NCBI RefSeq assembly: GCF_000190735.1
Contig: NC_015177.1
Span: 2,170,001 to 2,234,000 of the forward strand
Direction of reading: 5' to 3'
DNA from: Pseudopedobacter saltans DSM 12145
GTDB lineage: Bacteria > Bacteroidota > Bacteroidia > Sphingobacteriales > Sphingobacteriaceae
DNA length: 64,000 nucleotides
Below are positions 1 through 8,419 of the stretch, piece by piece. Numbering within the stretch: the stretch's first letter is position 1; each line of letters opens with the position of its first letter. The notes under the pieces are model-generated. The model searched no databases. It was given only the letters and a program-made list of their open reading frames with translations, and had not been told where the DNA came from. The translations under genes were made by a program, and so were the position numbers.

Positions 1-184
1 GGCCTGCATTCCAAAAAGAAGTTGCCGTTTGTTGAATGGCAGAAGGAAGCAAGCCTGCAACCGTAACCTGAGACCCTTTTAACTTCTCAGGATCATCGTT
101 AATATCCAATTGCTTGTTACAGGATACCAGCAAGCAGATTCCTCCTAAGGCAAGCATAATGGTGTTAAATTTCATCTTTTTCAT
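1..184 (-). CDS. SusD/RagB-family outer-membrane lipoprotein, N-terminal part
   Basis: Only the first 61 residues lie in the window; the gene continues past position 1. It begins MKKMKFN and runs into a lipoprotein signal ending LLVSC, then a Q-L-D-I-N-D-D-P stretch typical of SusD-like proteins. It lies 11 bases downstream of a susC gene on the same strand, the usual partner arrangement. SusD proteins sit on the cell surface and cap the SusC channel to capture oligosaccharides. The substrate cannot be told from this fragment. The pair probably works with the neighbouring amino-sugar locus, because its susC shares an upstream motif with the other susC of the window. Confidence 0.85.
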   Translation of the reverse strand, partial: MKKMKFNTIMLALGGICLLVSCNKQLDINDDPEKLKGSQVTVAGLLPSAIQQTATSFWNAG

Positions 185-195
185 AATCTAAAACC

Positions 196-3100
196 TTAGA
201 ATGTAACATTTAGTCCAAAATAAATATTCCTTGTAGCCGGTATACCTGTTCCTACATAACCTACCGCATTTGATGCAGATCCGTAAGTACTGGATTCCGG
301 ATCAAAACCTACAAAAGGCGTTGTAAGCCATAAATTATTGGCCGTAACAGAAACAGAAGCAGATTTAACAAAACCACTTTTTGGCAAAGCAGATTTTGGC
401 AATCTATATCCCAAAGCTACATTCTGAAGCCTTATCCAGGAACCATCTTGGAAACCGTTATTTTCCGAAGCCAACCTATATTGGAAAGCGTTATTATAAA
501 AATTTTGGTCTATATTAACTTGTATATCATTGGGAACATATTGTGGCGCCTGCGCTGTTCCTGTATTTTTCACACCTTTAAATACTACAATAGTATTACG
601 CATTTCCGTTTCAGCTCCAATTCCGGTAATGTAACGCTGCCATTTTACAATATCATTAACGTAACCACCTTTTCTGAAGCTGAATTGAAAGGAGAAATCA
701 AAATTTTTGTAAGATAATGAAGATCCTAACCCACCAATCCAATCAGGGAAGGCGTTACCTATAAGGTAATTGTCCGATAGTGGTTGCGGAACAATGGGAT
801 ATCCGTCAGGGCCAATTAGAAGCTCTCCGTTATATTTTCCGGATGGATCATCCTTAACCCTTATATAAGGCCAACCATACCAATCTCCGGGTCTGCCTCC
901 TTTTTTAATAATTTGTTTATTCCATGGACTTTCGGGATTGAAAGTAATTTCATTTACTCCTTCTGGCATCGAAAGCACTCTGCCTTTTGTTTGAGACCAA
1001 TTTAGGTTCACATCTAAACTAAAATCCGTGGTTTTAACCAAGTTCGCATTAAGAAGCATTTCTAAAGAATTATTTCTGATTTCGCCGGCATTTGTTACCC
1101 ACAAATCAAAACCACTTGCATAACTTACCGGAACAGGAACAATCTGATCCACACTATTCGTAATCGCATAGTTTACATCCAACATAATCCGGTCTTTCAG
1201 GAATCTTAATTCTGTTCCAAATTCTAGTCCTTTTGTGCGCTCAGGTCTTAAAGTCTCTGAACCGAAAGTAGTTACTCTCGTGATACCACTTACACCTGCA
1301 AAGGCTGGCAAGGTATTATAATAAATACCTATTTGGTAGGGATCAGCGTCTTTCCCCACCTCAGCGTAAGACGCCCTTAGCTTTCCAAACGACAAAAAAG
1401 AATCATTATCCAGCTTTAACGCGTCGCTGAAAACATAACTTAAACTGGCGGATGGATAAAAGAATGAACGATTATCTTTTGGAAGCGTAGAGGACCAGTC
1501 ATTTCTGGCGGTTAAATCCAAAAATAGCTGATTTTTATAGTTAAGCTTTAAATCTCCAAATACCCCAATGATATATCTTTCCGGCCGGATAGAAGTTGTA
1601 GTATAAACTACATAATTATTTATACTTCGAAGATTAGCCACTACGGCCTGTGAACCTGAAGTCACTAAATTACTGCGCTTTATATCGGTGATAGACTGTC
1701 CTACCAATAAAGTTGCCGAGAAATCATCTGTAAATTGCTTGGTTCCTCTCGCTAAAAAATTCGAATTGATTTCTGTGTAACCTATTCTCTGTTCAGTCAT
1801 AGAGCCTTGTCTGGATACCAAAAGCCCAACCTCATTAAAAGATTGTCTAAAATCAGAGTAATTATCAATCCCTATCTTATAATTGAAGTTCAGCCAGCTA
1901 TTAGGCGAATAATCTACGCCGGCCGTTCCAATAATCCTGTTTACATTATCGGTTAAGAAAGAGTTATGTGCAAAATAAAAGGGGTTATCTATCGCTGTGT
2001 TATACACTTTTTGAGATCCATCTGGATTTAGGTAGTCTGCAGGGTCAACGGTGTTGGTATGACGCATAAGATAGAAAATAGCACCAGAACTTATCCCCGT
2101 TCTTGGATTGGTGCCTCCCGATTTTATATAGTTGGCAGAAGCATCGAATTTCAATTTTTCCGATGTTTTGTAATTGGCTGAAAGTTTTATTGAAGTTTTT
2201 CCATAATCTGAATTTGGGGTAACTCCATTCTGGTCAAAATTTGAGAATGAGGTATAATAACTAGCTTTTTCATTACCTCCGCTTATAGTTAAGGAGTTCT
2301 GAAATTGGTGGCCAGTTCCGAAAAACGAATCATAGGGATTATAAACCTTTGTATCGGGACCTATTGGTGGTCCCCAGGTATTTACACTACTGGCCAGGGC
2401 GCCGTTATTTCCATTACCATATCGTGTCTGAATTGGCGGTGTTTTAACCACGTTATCTAAACTATAAGAAGTCTTATATGACACCTCTGTCCTTCCGGAT
2501 TTTCCTGATTTGGTTGTAATAACGATGGCTCCGTTTGCCGCCCGCAGACCATAAAGCACTGACGCCGCCGGGCCTTTCAGCACAGTCATAGTTTCAATAT
2601 CATCTGGATTGAGATCCGCTATACGATTTGTCGTCTGAAAATTATCATTGATCGACGTACCGGCATTTGAAGTAAAATTATCCGTTGCATTCGAAACCGG
2701 AATCCCATCTATCACAAACAAAGGCTGATTGTCTGCACTTGGACTTAAGGAATTTATCCCCCTTACCTGAACCCTAGAACCAGATCCCGCCGCTCCTCCG
2801 GATCCGGTGACTTGCACACCGACTACTTTCCCCTTAAGTGCATTCAGAGCATTTGTTTGATTAGTAGACTCCAAGTCTTTGGCACTGATCTCCTGCACCG
2901 AGTACCCCAGAGATCTTTTATTTTGCCTAACTCCCAGCGCTGTAACTATTACCTCGCTTAAAGCCTGGCTGCTTTCTACCATCGAAATGTTTAGATCATT
3001 GTCATTCGACACAGTTTTTTCCTGCGTTACGAAACCCAAATACGAAAACACCAAAACATCTGTTGGTTTAGCTTTTAGGGTAAATTTACCCTCTGGGTTA

Positions 3101-3264
3101 GTTTGTGTACCTGCGCTAGAATTCTTAATTGTAACCGCTACACCCGCCAGCGGCATATTATCAGCCGCTGATTTAACTACACCCCGAATTGTTTTCTCTT
3201 GTGCGGTAATTGCTTGTATGCACAAAAAGAAGAACAAAAGTAATAACCGTAGTTTCTTGTTCAT
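196..3264 (-). CDS. SusC/RagA-family TonB-dependent outer-membrane transporter
   Basis: This 1022-residue protein starts at the ATG at 3264; a TTG six bases upstream is a less likely start. It has a signal peptide (about 1-22, ending ITA-QE), a carboxypeptidase-regulatory-like domain (about 24-105), a TonB-dependent plug (about 110-235, with the VQVRGI and PLFVIDGIP motifs) and a long beta-barrel ending in the aromatic outer-membrane signal GLNVTF. SusC proteins import oligosaccharides through the outer membrane with TonB energy. Its susD partner follows at once. The upstream region carries the same 19-base motif as the second susC (8420-11884), which suggests co-regulation. The ligand is unknown; peptidoglycan-derived sugars are inferred from context. 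Confidence 0.93.
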   Translation of the reverse strand: MNKKLRLLLLFFFLCIQAITAQEKTIRGVVKSAADNMPLAGVAVTIKNSSAGTQTNPEGKFTLKAKPTDVLVFSYLGFVTQEKTVSNDNDLNISMVESSQALSEVIVTALGVRQNKRSLGYSVQEISAKDLESTNQTNALNALKGKVVGVQVTGSGGAAGSGSRVQVRGINSLSPSADNQPLFVIDGIPVSNATDNFTSNAGTSINDNFQTTNRIADLNPDDIETMTVLKGPAASVLYGLRAANGAIVITTKSGKSGRTEVSYKTSYSLDNVVKTPPIQTRYGNGNNGALASSVNTWGPPIGPDTKVYNPYDSFFGTGHQFQNSLTISGGNEKASYYTSFSNFDQNGVTPNSDYGKTSIKLSANYKTSEKLKFDASANYIKSGGTNPRTGISSGAIFYLMRHTNTVDPADYLNPDGSQKVYNTAIDNPFYFAHNSFLTDNVNRIIGTAGVDYSPNSWLNFNYKIGIDNYSDFRQSFNEVGLLVSRQGSMTEQRIGYTEINSNFLARGTKQFTDDFSATLLVGQSITDIKRSNLVTSGSQAVVANLRSINNYVVYTTTSIRPERYIIGVFGDLKLNYKNQLFLDLTARNDWSSTLPKDNRSFFYPSASLSYVFSDALKLDNDSFLSFGKLRASYAEVGKDADPYQIGIYYNTLPAFAGVSGITRVTTFGSETLRPERTKGLEFGTELRFLKDRIMLDVNYAITNSVDQIVPVPVSYASGFDLWVTNAGEIRNNSLEMLLNANLVKTTDFSLDVNLNWSQTKGRVLSMPEGVNEITFNPESPWNKQIIKKGGRPGDWYGWPYIRVKDDPSGKYNGELLIGPDGYPIVPQPLSDNYLIGNAFPDWIGGLGSSLSYKNFDFSFQFSFRKGGYVNDIVKWQRYITGIGAETEMRNTIVVFKGVKNTGTAQAPQYVPNDIQVNIDQNFYNNAFQYRLASENNGFQDGSWIRLQNVALGYRLPKSALPKSGFVKSASVSVTANNLWLTTPFVGFDPESSTYGSASNAVGYVGTGIPATRNIYFGLNVTF

Positions 3265-3323
3265 AATCAATTAGTTGGTTTAAAATTGTAACCAAAAATT
3301 GTAATAATTGTTTTTCATAAAGG

Positions 3324-3354
3324 CAAAAATAATTCATAAAAACGCATAAACACG
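3324..3354 (-). promoter_or_regulatory. Putative promoter and operator motif upstream of susC
   Basis: On the minus strand TATTTTTG (3324-3331) matches the Bacteroidetes -7 consensus TAnnTTTG. Just upstream lies the motif ATAAAAACGCATAAACACG (plus-strand reading, 3336-3354), found letter for letter upstream of the other susC at 11944-11962. ACGCA occurs twice here at a 10-base step (3342 and 3352). A further AAAACGCAAA lies at 3443-3452. The 3265-3605 stretch holds no gene. The motif is seen directly; the regulator is unknown. Confidence 0.5.
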
Positions 3355-3555
3355 CAAAATATCACTCGTTAAAATCTAAATAGCCGCACAAACACAAGAA
3401 ACTATATGCAAAAACACTTAGATTTAATGCTGTATATTATTGAAAACGCAAAGGAAATCGATTAATTTTCTTATGATTGGTAGTACAAAGTTTGGGAGAT
3501 CGGAAGGTTAACTTGATTCTATATTTTTATTAATCGTTTAGTAATCAATTAATCT

Positions 3556-3590
3556 AAAGAGCTTGATTAGTTGATTGAATCAAGCTCTTT
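3556..3590 (-). terminator. Rho-independent-type hairpin after the GHL10 gene
   Basis: A perfect 13-bp stem (3556-3568 with 3578-3590, AAAGAGCTTGATT arms) with a 9-base loop lies 16 bases past the stop of the minus-strand gene ending at 3606. It closes the susC-susD-DUF4623-GHL10 operon. T runs are short on the minus strand. Confidence 0.75.
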
Positions 3591-3605
3591 TTAGGGCAAT
3601 TTAAA

Positions 3606-5057
3606 TTATTTCTTTTCTATGGTTGACGTAGCTACACTTTCCAGATTATCTACATTTAATGCTGTTACGCAATAAAAGCCTTTTTCTGCGACATTCATTG
3701 TAGTATTATTGGTGATACCTACAACTTTACCTGTAGCTTTCAAATCTGAAAAATAATATACCACACTTCTTAAATTGGCCCCGGATACCTTCCAGGTCAA
3801 TTCATTACCGCTTACGCTTAAATTAGTTGGAACGGTTGGCTTAGGAGCGACTTCCCTACCCGCAAAAGGCATAACGACATTATGACTGTAAAGCTCTTTT
3901 AGTTTATTGGTAATACCAATTCTATTAGCGATAACATCACGAGCTGAATAAATCGCAGAACCTACAACATACTTGTTTTTCTGTGCCAAATCAAATTGTC
4001 TTGCTAGTTGATCTACATTTTGAAATGCAGCTCCGCCATCCGAAGCGCCAAATTTATAATAACCATATCCAATAACAAGCTGTGCTTTCCCCCTAAACTG
4101 AGTCCAATCTGCAAGATTTCCTTCAAAAGGATTTGATGAATTTCCAATTTCCTGGTATAATTGAGGTATTAGGATATCTACCCATCCAGAAGATGTCCAT
4201 TTGGGCAGATCAGCAAACATAGTATTATAATTATAGGTTCTGCTAGCAGCTGGTGAAACTGAAAAAACAACCTCTGGCTTTGTCGATTTTATTGTATTAA
4301 AAACACCTTCAATAGCCTTTTCAACATTACCACGTCTAAAATCATCTTTCTTTGTATAAGCGGCTCCATATTTCACAAAATCAGCATCATCATTATAGGT
4401 GAATCCCGAAGGATAAAAATAGTCATCAAAATGAACCCCGTCCACATTATATTTAGTAATCAGATCTTTTACAATATCATTCAATCGCTGCCTCACTTCT
4501 GGCAAAGCCGGATTATATATACGAATGGTTGGCAAATCAATAACCCAGGAAGAAGGAATAGTGGACGGTAGTGTCGCAAATGAAGCCGACTCCGACGCTC
4601 GGGTAGAAATCCTATAGGGATTCATCCAGGCATGAAATTCCATACCTCTGGCATGTGTTTCATCAATTAAAAACTTTAAAACATCGTAACCCGGGTCTAC
4701 TCCCCTAGTACCGGAAACTGATGCCGACCATGGCTCATAAGGAGAGTTGTAAAATGCATCCGCCATTCCTTTAATCTGAAAAATCACTGCATTAAACTTA
4801 AGCTCTTGAAGACGATCCAACATGTCTTTATATTTTTGCTTTTGAGCAGCTTCCCCTCGTACTCCAGGCCAGTCCAATTCCCATACCGTCGCGAACCAGG
4901 CTGCCCGCATTTCTTTCTTAGGAAAATTCAAATCTGTGGAAACAGGTGGCTCTATACCAGGTGACGGTGTAGGCTTAGTTTCTGAGTCTTTACTACAACT
5001 ATTTAAAACCAGCGCCAAACAAACAAAAATACCTGCGTTAATGAGTAGTCTTTTCAT
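3606..5057 (-). CDS. GHL10 (DUF187) family glycoside-hydrolase lipoprotein
   Basis: 483 residues. A lipoprotein signal ends in LVLNSC with the modified Cys21, followed by S-K-D-S. The GHL10 domain spans about 48-370: it starts with EMRAAWFATVWELDWPGV and includes GMEFHAWMNPYR and DGVHFDDYFYP, the motifs of the DUF187/YngK/DigH family. A fibronectin-like C-terminal domain follows (about 400-480). E. coli DigH, a GHL10 protein, acts on denuded peptidoglycan glycan strands, so a similar substrate is plausible here. It is the last gene of the operon with susC, susD and the DUF4623 lipoprotein. A second GHL10 gene lies at 22706-24193. Confidence 0.88.
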   Translation of the reverse strand: MKRLLINAGIFVCLALVLNSCSKDSETKPTPSPGIEPPVSTDLNFPKKEMRAAWFATVWELDWPGVRGEAAQKQKYKDMLDRLQELKFNAVIFQIKGMADAFYNSPYEPWSASVSGTRGVDPGYDVLKFLIDETHARGMEFHAWMNPYRISTRASESASFATLPSTIPSSWVIDLPTIRIYNPALPEVRQRLNDIVKDLITKYNVDGVHFDDYFYPSGFTYNDDADFVKYGAAYTKKDDFRRGNVEKAIEGVFNTIKSTKPEVVFSVSPAASRTYNYNTMFADLPKWTSSGWVDILIPQLYQEIGNSSNPFEGNLADWTQFRGKAQLVIGYGYYKFGASDGGAAFQNVDQLARQFDLAQKNKYVVGSAIYSARDVIANRIGITNKLKELYSHNVVMPFAGREVAPKPTVPTNLSVSGNELTWKVSGANLRSVVYYFSDLKATGKVVGITNNTTMNVAEKGFYCVTALNVDNLESVATSTIEKK

Positions 5058-5130
5058 ATCATCTATATTAAATGTAACGAAAGCTAAAGGGCATAATTCA
5101 AATCATTATGCCCTATTATTCCGTTGAAAA

Positions 5131-6558
5131 TTAGTCTTTAGCAATATTTACTGGAAACTCAATAATCGCAAATCCTGCGTCTGTAGTAGCACCATAAATC
5201 ATTAGCTTTTGATCTTTACCTTTTGCATCTTTAACCACATAAAATCCTGATTGAGTACCAGGAGCTGTATTTGTAGCTCCGGAAATTAGAAACTCATACA
5301 CAGGCTTTTTCTCGGTTTGTTCAAAAGCTACAAAAGCATCATTTATAGTTGCTCCTCTTGTAATATTATAAACTCTTAACACAGAATTTATACCATTAGG
5401 AGCTCCCCTTGGAATTGTTATTGTCAATAAATACCTCTCTCCATTAAAATTAATGACTCTAGGATCAGCAGAGCCTATCGGTAATGTTGATACAGCAAAA
5501 GTATGAGAGGCCTTACCCGAAGCATCAATTAAAGATATCGGCTTAGAATGCCCGCCTATAATATAAGTTCCCGTATTTCCGACTAAATTAACTGTAGACC
5601 ACTGCTCATAGTTAGTTGCTGTACTAATCAAAGAAACCTCTGTTGATCTGTTATAATTTTCAATCTTAACTCTGATAATATTAGAAGTAGCAGAAGTAAA
5701 AAAGGCATAACCATTACCATTAGCGTCTAAAGCTATAGAAAAATTGTCCCCATGACGTGCTGCCGCCCCTGGGATGGCAGCTACATTAATATCCGCGACT
5801 ACTTCCGGTGTAGATGTGGGGCTAGCCCAATGGTAGAGTTTTAATGGAGATGTAGCGGCCCCCGACAAACTAGCAACGTAAGAATGTCCATTTACCTGAG
5901 CAGCCATATTATAAGAATAAGTACCTCCCGTAACCCCGGTAGTAGACAGTGGAATTGGTGTTTTATCATTAACTTTAAGCTTTTCGACATCCAATAAATG
6001 TACACCAGAAGTTCCTCTACTTGCAATTAATACATATTTACCATCAAACCCAGTTCCTCTTGTAAGTTGCCCTGCAAAAGCTGGATAAACTGCAGCCGGG
6101 CCTTTATTTGCAGAAAAATCATAGACAGTAGGCAGGCTAAAATCTGCACCATAAACTGGAACTTTTAAACGAAGTTTAACCAAATATTCACGATAACGCG
6201 GTAAATTCTGTACTTTAATAACAATAGTTTTTTCACTCTCTCCTTCTAGAAAGGTTACTGGATAAACCTCCTTATCCAATGTTGCGCCATTTGATAATTC
6301 AGCTTCAAATTTCAAATTTTGGAAATTAGTTAAGGTATCTAATCTTGGAAAAGTAATTTCTTTCGTGTCTTCATTTACAACCCCCTCAACCACTCCATTC
6401 CCTGTTTCTCCTGCACTAACAATCTTAATCGACTTTATCACCGTAAAATTGCTACCAGAATCTAAAGCTTCAGGAAAATCATCTGAACAAGAAAACAGAT
6501 TAATCAACACAAACAGACTCGCCAGCCCATATATTGACATTTTATTTAATGATTTCAT
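5131..6558 (-). CDS. DUF4623-type surface lipoprotein with DUF5018-like N-terminal domain
   Basis: 475 residues from the ATG at 6558; an in-frame start at 6582 would add eight residues that do not resemble a signal. The lipoprotein signal ends NLFSC (Cys24). A small beta domain (about 32-125) resembles the DUF5018 type, and a propeller-like region (about 135-470) resembles DUF4623. It lies 29 bases after susD and before a GHL10 hydrolase, the position where Sus-like loci encode surface glycan-binding proteins, so glycan binding is the likely role. The T9SS protein at 24366-25985 shows a related propeller region. The family names are from memory of sequence style and would need a profile search. 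Confidence 0.7.
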   Translation of the reverse strand: MKSLNKMSIYGLASLFVLINLFSCSDDFPEALDSGSNFTVIKSIKIVSAGETGNGVVEGVVNEDTKEITFPRLDTLTNFQNLKFEAELSNGATLDKEVYPVTFLEGESEKTIVIKVQNLPRYREYLVKLRLKVPVYGADFSLPTVYDFSANKGPAAVYPAFAGQLTRGTGFDGKYVLIASRGTSGVHLLDVEKLKVNDKTPIPLSTTGVTGGTYSYNMAAQVNGHSYVASLSGAATSPLKLYHWASPTSTPEVVADINVAAIPGAAARHGDNFSIALDANGNGYAFFTSATSNIIRVKIENYNRSTEVSLISTATNYEQWSTVNLVGNTGTYIIGGHSKPISLIDASGKASHTFAVSTLPIGSADPRVINFNGERYLLTITIPRGAPNGINSVLRVYNITRGATINDAFVAFEQTEKKPVYEFLISGATNTAPGTQSGFYVVKDAKGKDQKLMIYGATTDAGFAIIEFPVNIAKD

Positions 6559-6587
6559 TTTTTCAGTTTTTAAAATTAACAATCAAA

Positions 6588-8402
6588 TTAATTCTGAGGC
6601 CAACCTTCTGTTTGCTTCAAAACGTAACCTCTGGATGCGTATTGATCAATCTGAACTAACCCTACAGGAGTCAAATAAGGATTAATATTTGCTATATTTA
6701 AAAATGGTAAACGAGGCTTATTCGTTTGGTTTTTGTAGAATCCAATCATCAAACCACCATTGGAACCATTATAGATGGTTTCTTTGCCAGTTAAATCTAC
6801 AACAGACAATACATTAACATTCTTGGCCGCTAACTCTGTTGATAGCTCTGTACTAAAATTAACCCATCCACCTGACATCAAATCTTTATTTAAAGTATTA
6901 TCGATATACTCCAATTTTTTCCAGCGCCTTAAATCAGTCAAACGAAAAGTTTCAAATGCAAATTCAAGTCGACGCTCTCTTCTAATTTCCCACAAAAGCG
7001 GAGAAACTTCAGGATCACGATTTGGATCGACTGGTATGGCCCCCAAAACTAAATTTGACACCTTACTAACCCCTCTATCAAGTGCTTCTTGAGCCACAGG
7101 ACGTAGACGTATTTTATTAATAGACTTATTTATATCATCCTGAGAAACAGCCACTCCCCCTAGTGTTTCTAATTCTGCTTTTGCTTCAATCCAATTCAAC
7201 AAAACTTCAGCATAGCGTAAAACAGGAGCATCAGTTTCGTTTTTGTCACCTGTATACTCTGCTGGCAAAGCTTGTCCATTTACTTTTACAGCCTTCTCGA
7301 TTTCCCTAGGAAAATACTTTGTGATATAATACATTGAGCTCCGGTTTAAAGCATTAGGTTTTGAGTAAAACGTAGCCTCAAAACGAGGATCTCTGGTTTT
7401 AATCATGTTAGCCAAATCAAATTTTGCCGCGTCTGCTAAAGTTGAATTTTCAAAAGGCCTGCCATCCGTACATAAATAAGCTTTTAGAAGATCAGTAGTA
7501 GGTCCATTATTAGTAGACTCTTGTAAATTACTATTAGAAGCTATCGAATGGCGAATATTCTGAGCGCCATCATAAACCCGATACAGCACCATATCCTTAT
7601 TACCTTTCAAATCTTTTGACGTGAATTGTAATTTATAATCTGTAACAATATCATATTTACCACTGTTCATATCAATCTGCGCGCACTCTACAACCAATTC
7701 ATAAAACTTTTTAGCTCGCTCAGCATTATTGTAATGGTATTTTTGCCAAGATGCTTCGATAAGCGCTAACCTAGAGATAAAGCCTGCCGCGATGAATCTA
7801 TTTAAATTTTGGTCTCCATCGTTCGTACGAATATTATCCAATACAAAACGCCAATCCGCATAGACATGATCCATCACTTCATTACGTGGAGTTCGAGCCT
7901 TGTACAACTCATTCAGATCCGTATCAGCAACCTCTTTATCAATATATGGAACATCTCCATATATTCTTACCAATTCTGCATACTCAAAGGCTCTAAAAAA
8001 TTTCCCAACAGCTAACCAGTGATTTTTGGCCTCAGCCGTTAAAATATTACTCATTCTTGTTTCAACTCGATCAATCATTATATTAATTGACCGTACATTA
8101 CTATAGCTCCAAATACCACTATTAGGAACCGAACGAGTTAAATTTGGTTGATTACCAAGAACAACCATGTCATCATTATTTGTATTACCAATTAATGGTA
8201 CATTACCACTAGAAAAACCACTTCCATAACCTTCGAAATAATCCGTGTAATATTTGTTAGCATAAAGCCTCACCTTATTTTCACTGGTCCACCCATTCGA
8301 GTTGTCATCTAATGTTGTCAGGGGAGGACGATCTAGAAATTTTTCACAGCTAGAAAAAGAAAGCAATATAGCTGATGTGAATAATATATATTTAAATTTC
8401 AT
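6588..8402 (-). CDS. RagB/SusD-family nutrient-uptake lipoprotein
   Basis: 604 residues. The lipoprotein signal ends SFSSC (Cys19), followed by EKFLDRPP, the usual SusD opening. The TPR-like SusD fold is evident from blocks such as NHWLAVGKFFRAFEYAELVRIYGDVPYID, shown here only in part by the Y-G-D-V-P-Y-I motif near residue 155, and from the C-terminal WEIRRERRLEFAFE block near 475. It lies 17 bases downstream of its susC partner. It would bind the oligosaccharide ligand on the cell surface and seal the SusC barrel. Confidence 0.94.
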   Translation of the reverse strand: MKFKYILFTSAILLSFSSCEKFLDRPPLTTLDDNSNGWTSENKVRLYANKYYTDYFEGYGSGFSSGNVPLIGNTNNDDMVVLGNQPNLTRSVPNSGIWSYSNVRSINIMIDRVETRMSNILTAEAKNHWLAVGKFFRAFEYAELVRIYGDVPYIDKEVADTDLNELYKARTPRNEVMDHVYADWRFVLDNIRTNDGDQNLNRFIAAGFISRLALIEASWQKYHYNNAERAKKFYELVVECAQIDMNSGKYDIVTDYKLQFTSKDLKGNKDMVLYRVYDGAQNIRHSIASNSNLQESTNNGPTTDLLKAYLCTDGRPFENSTLADAAKFDLANMIKTRDPRFEATFYSKPNALNRSSMYYITKYFPREIEKAVKVNGQALPAEYTGDKNETDAPVLRYAEVLLNWIEAKAELETLGGVAVSQDDINKSINKIRLRPVAQEALDRGVSKVSNLVLGAIPVDPNRDPEVSPLLWEIRRERRLEFAFETFRLTDLRRWKKLEYIDNTLNKDLMSGGWVNFSTELSTELAAKNVNVLSVVDLTGKETIYNGSNGGLMIGFYKNQTNKPRLPFLNIANINPYLTPVGLVQIDQYASRGYVLKQTEGWPQN

Positions 8403-8419
8403 TTCTTTCCTTTTAATGA

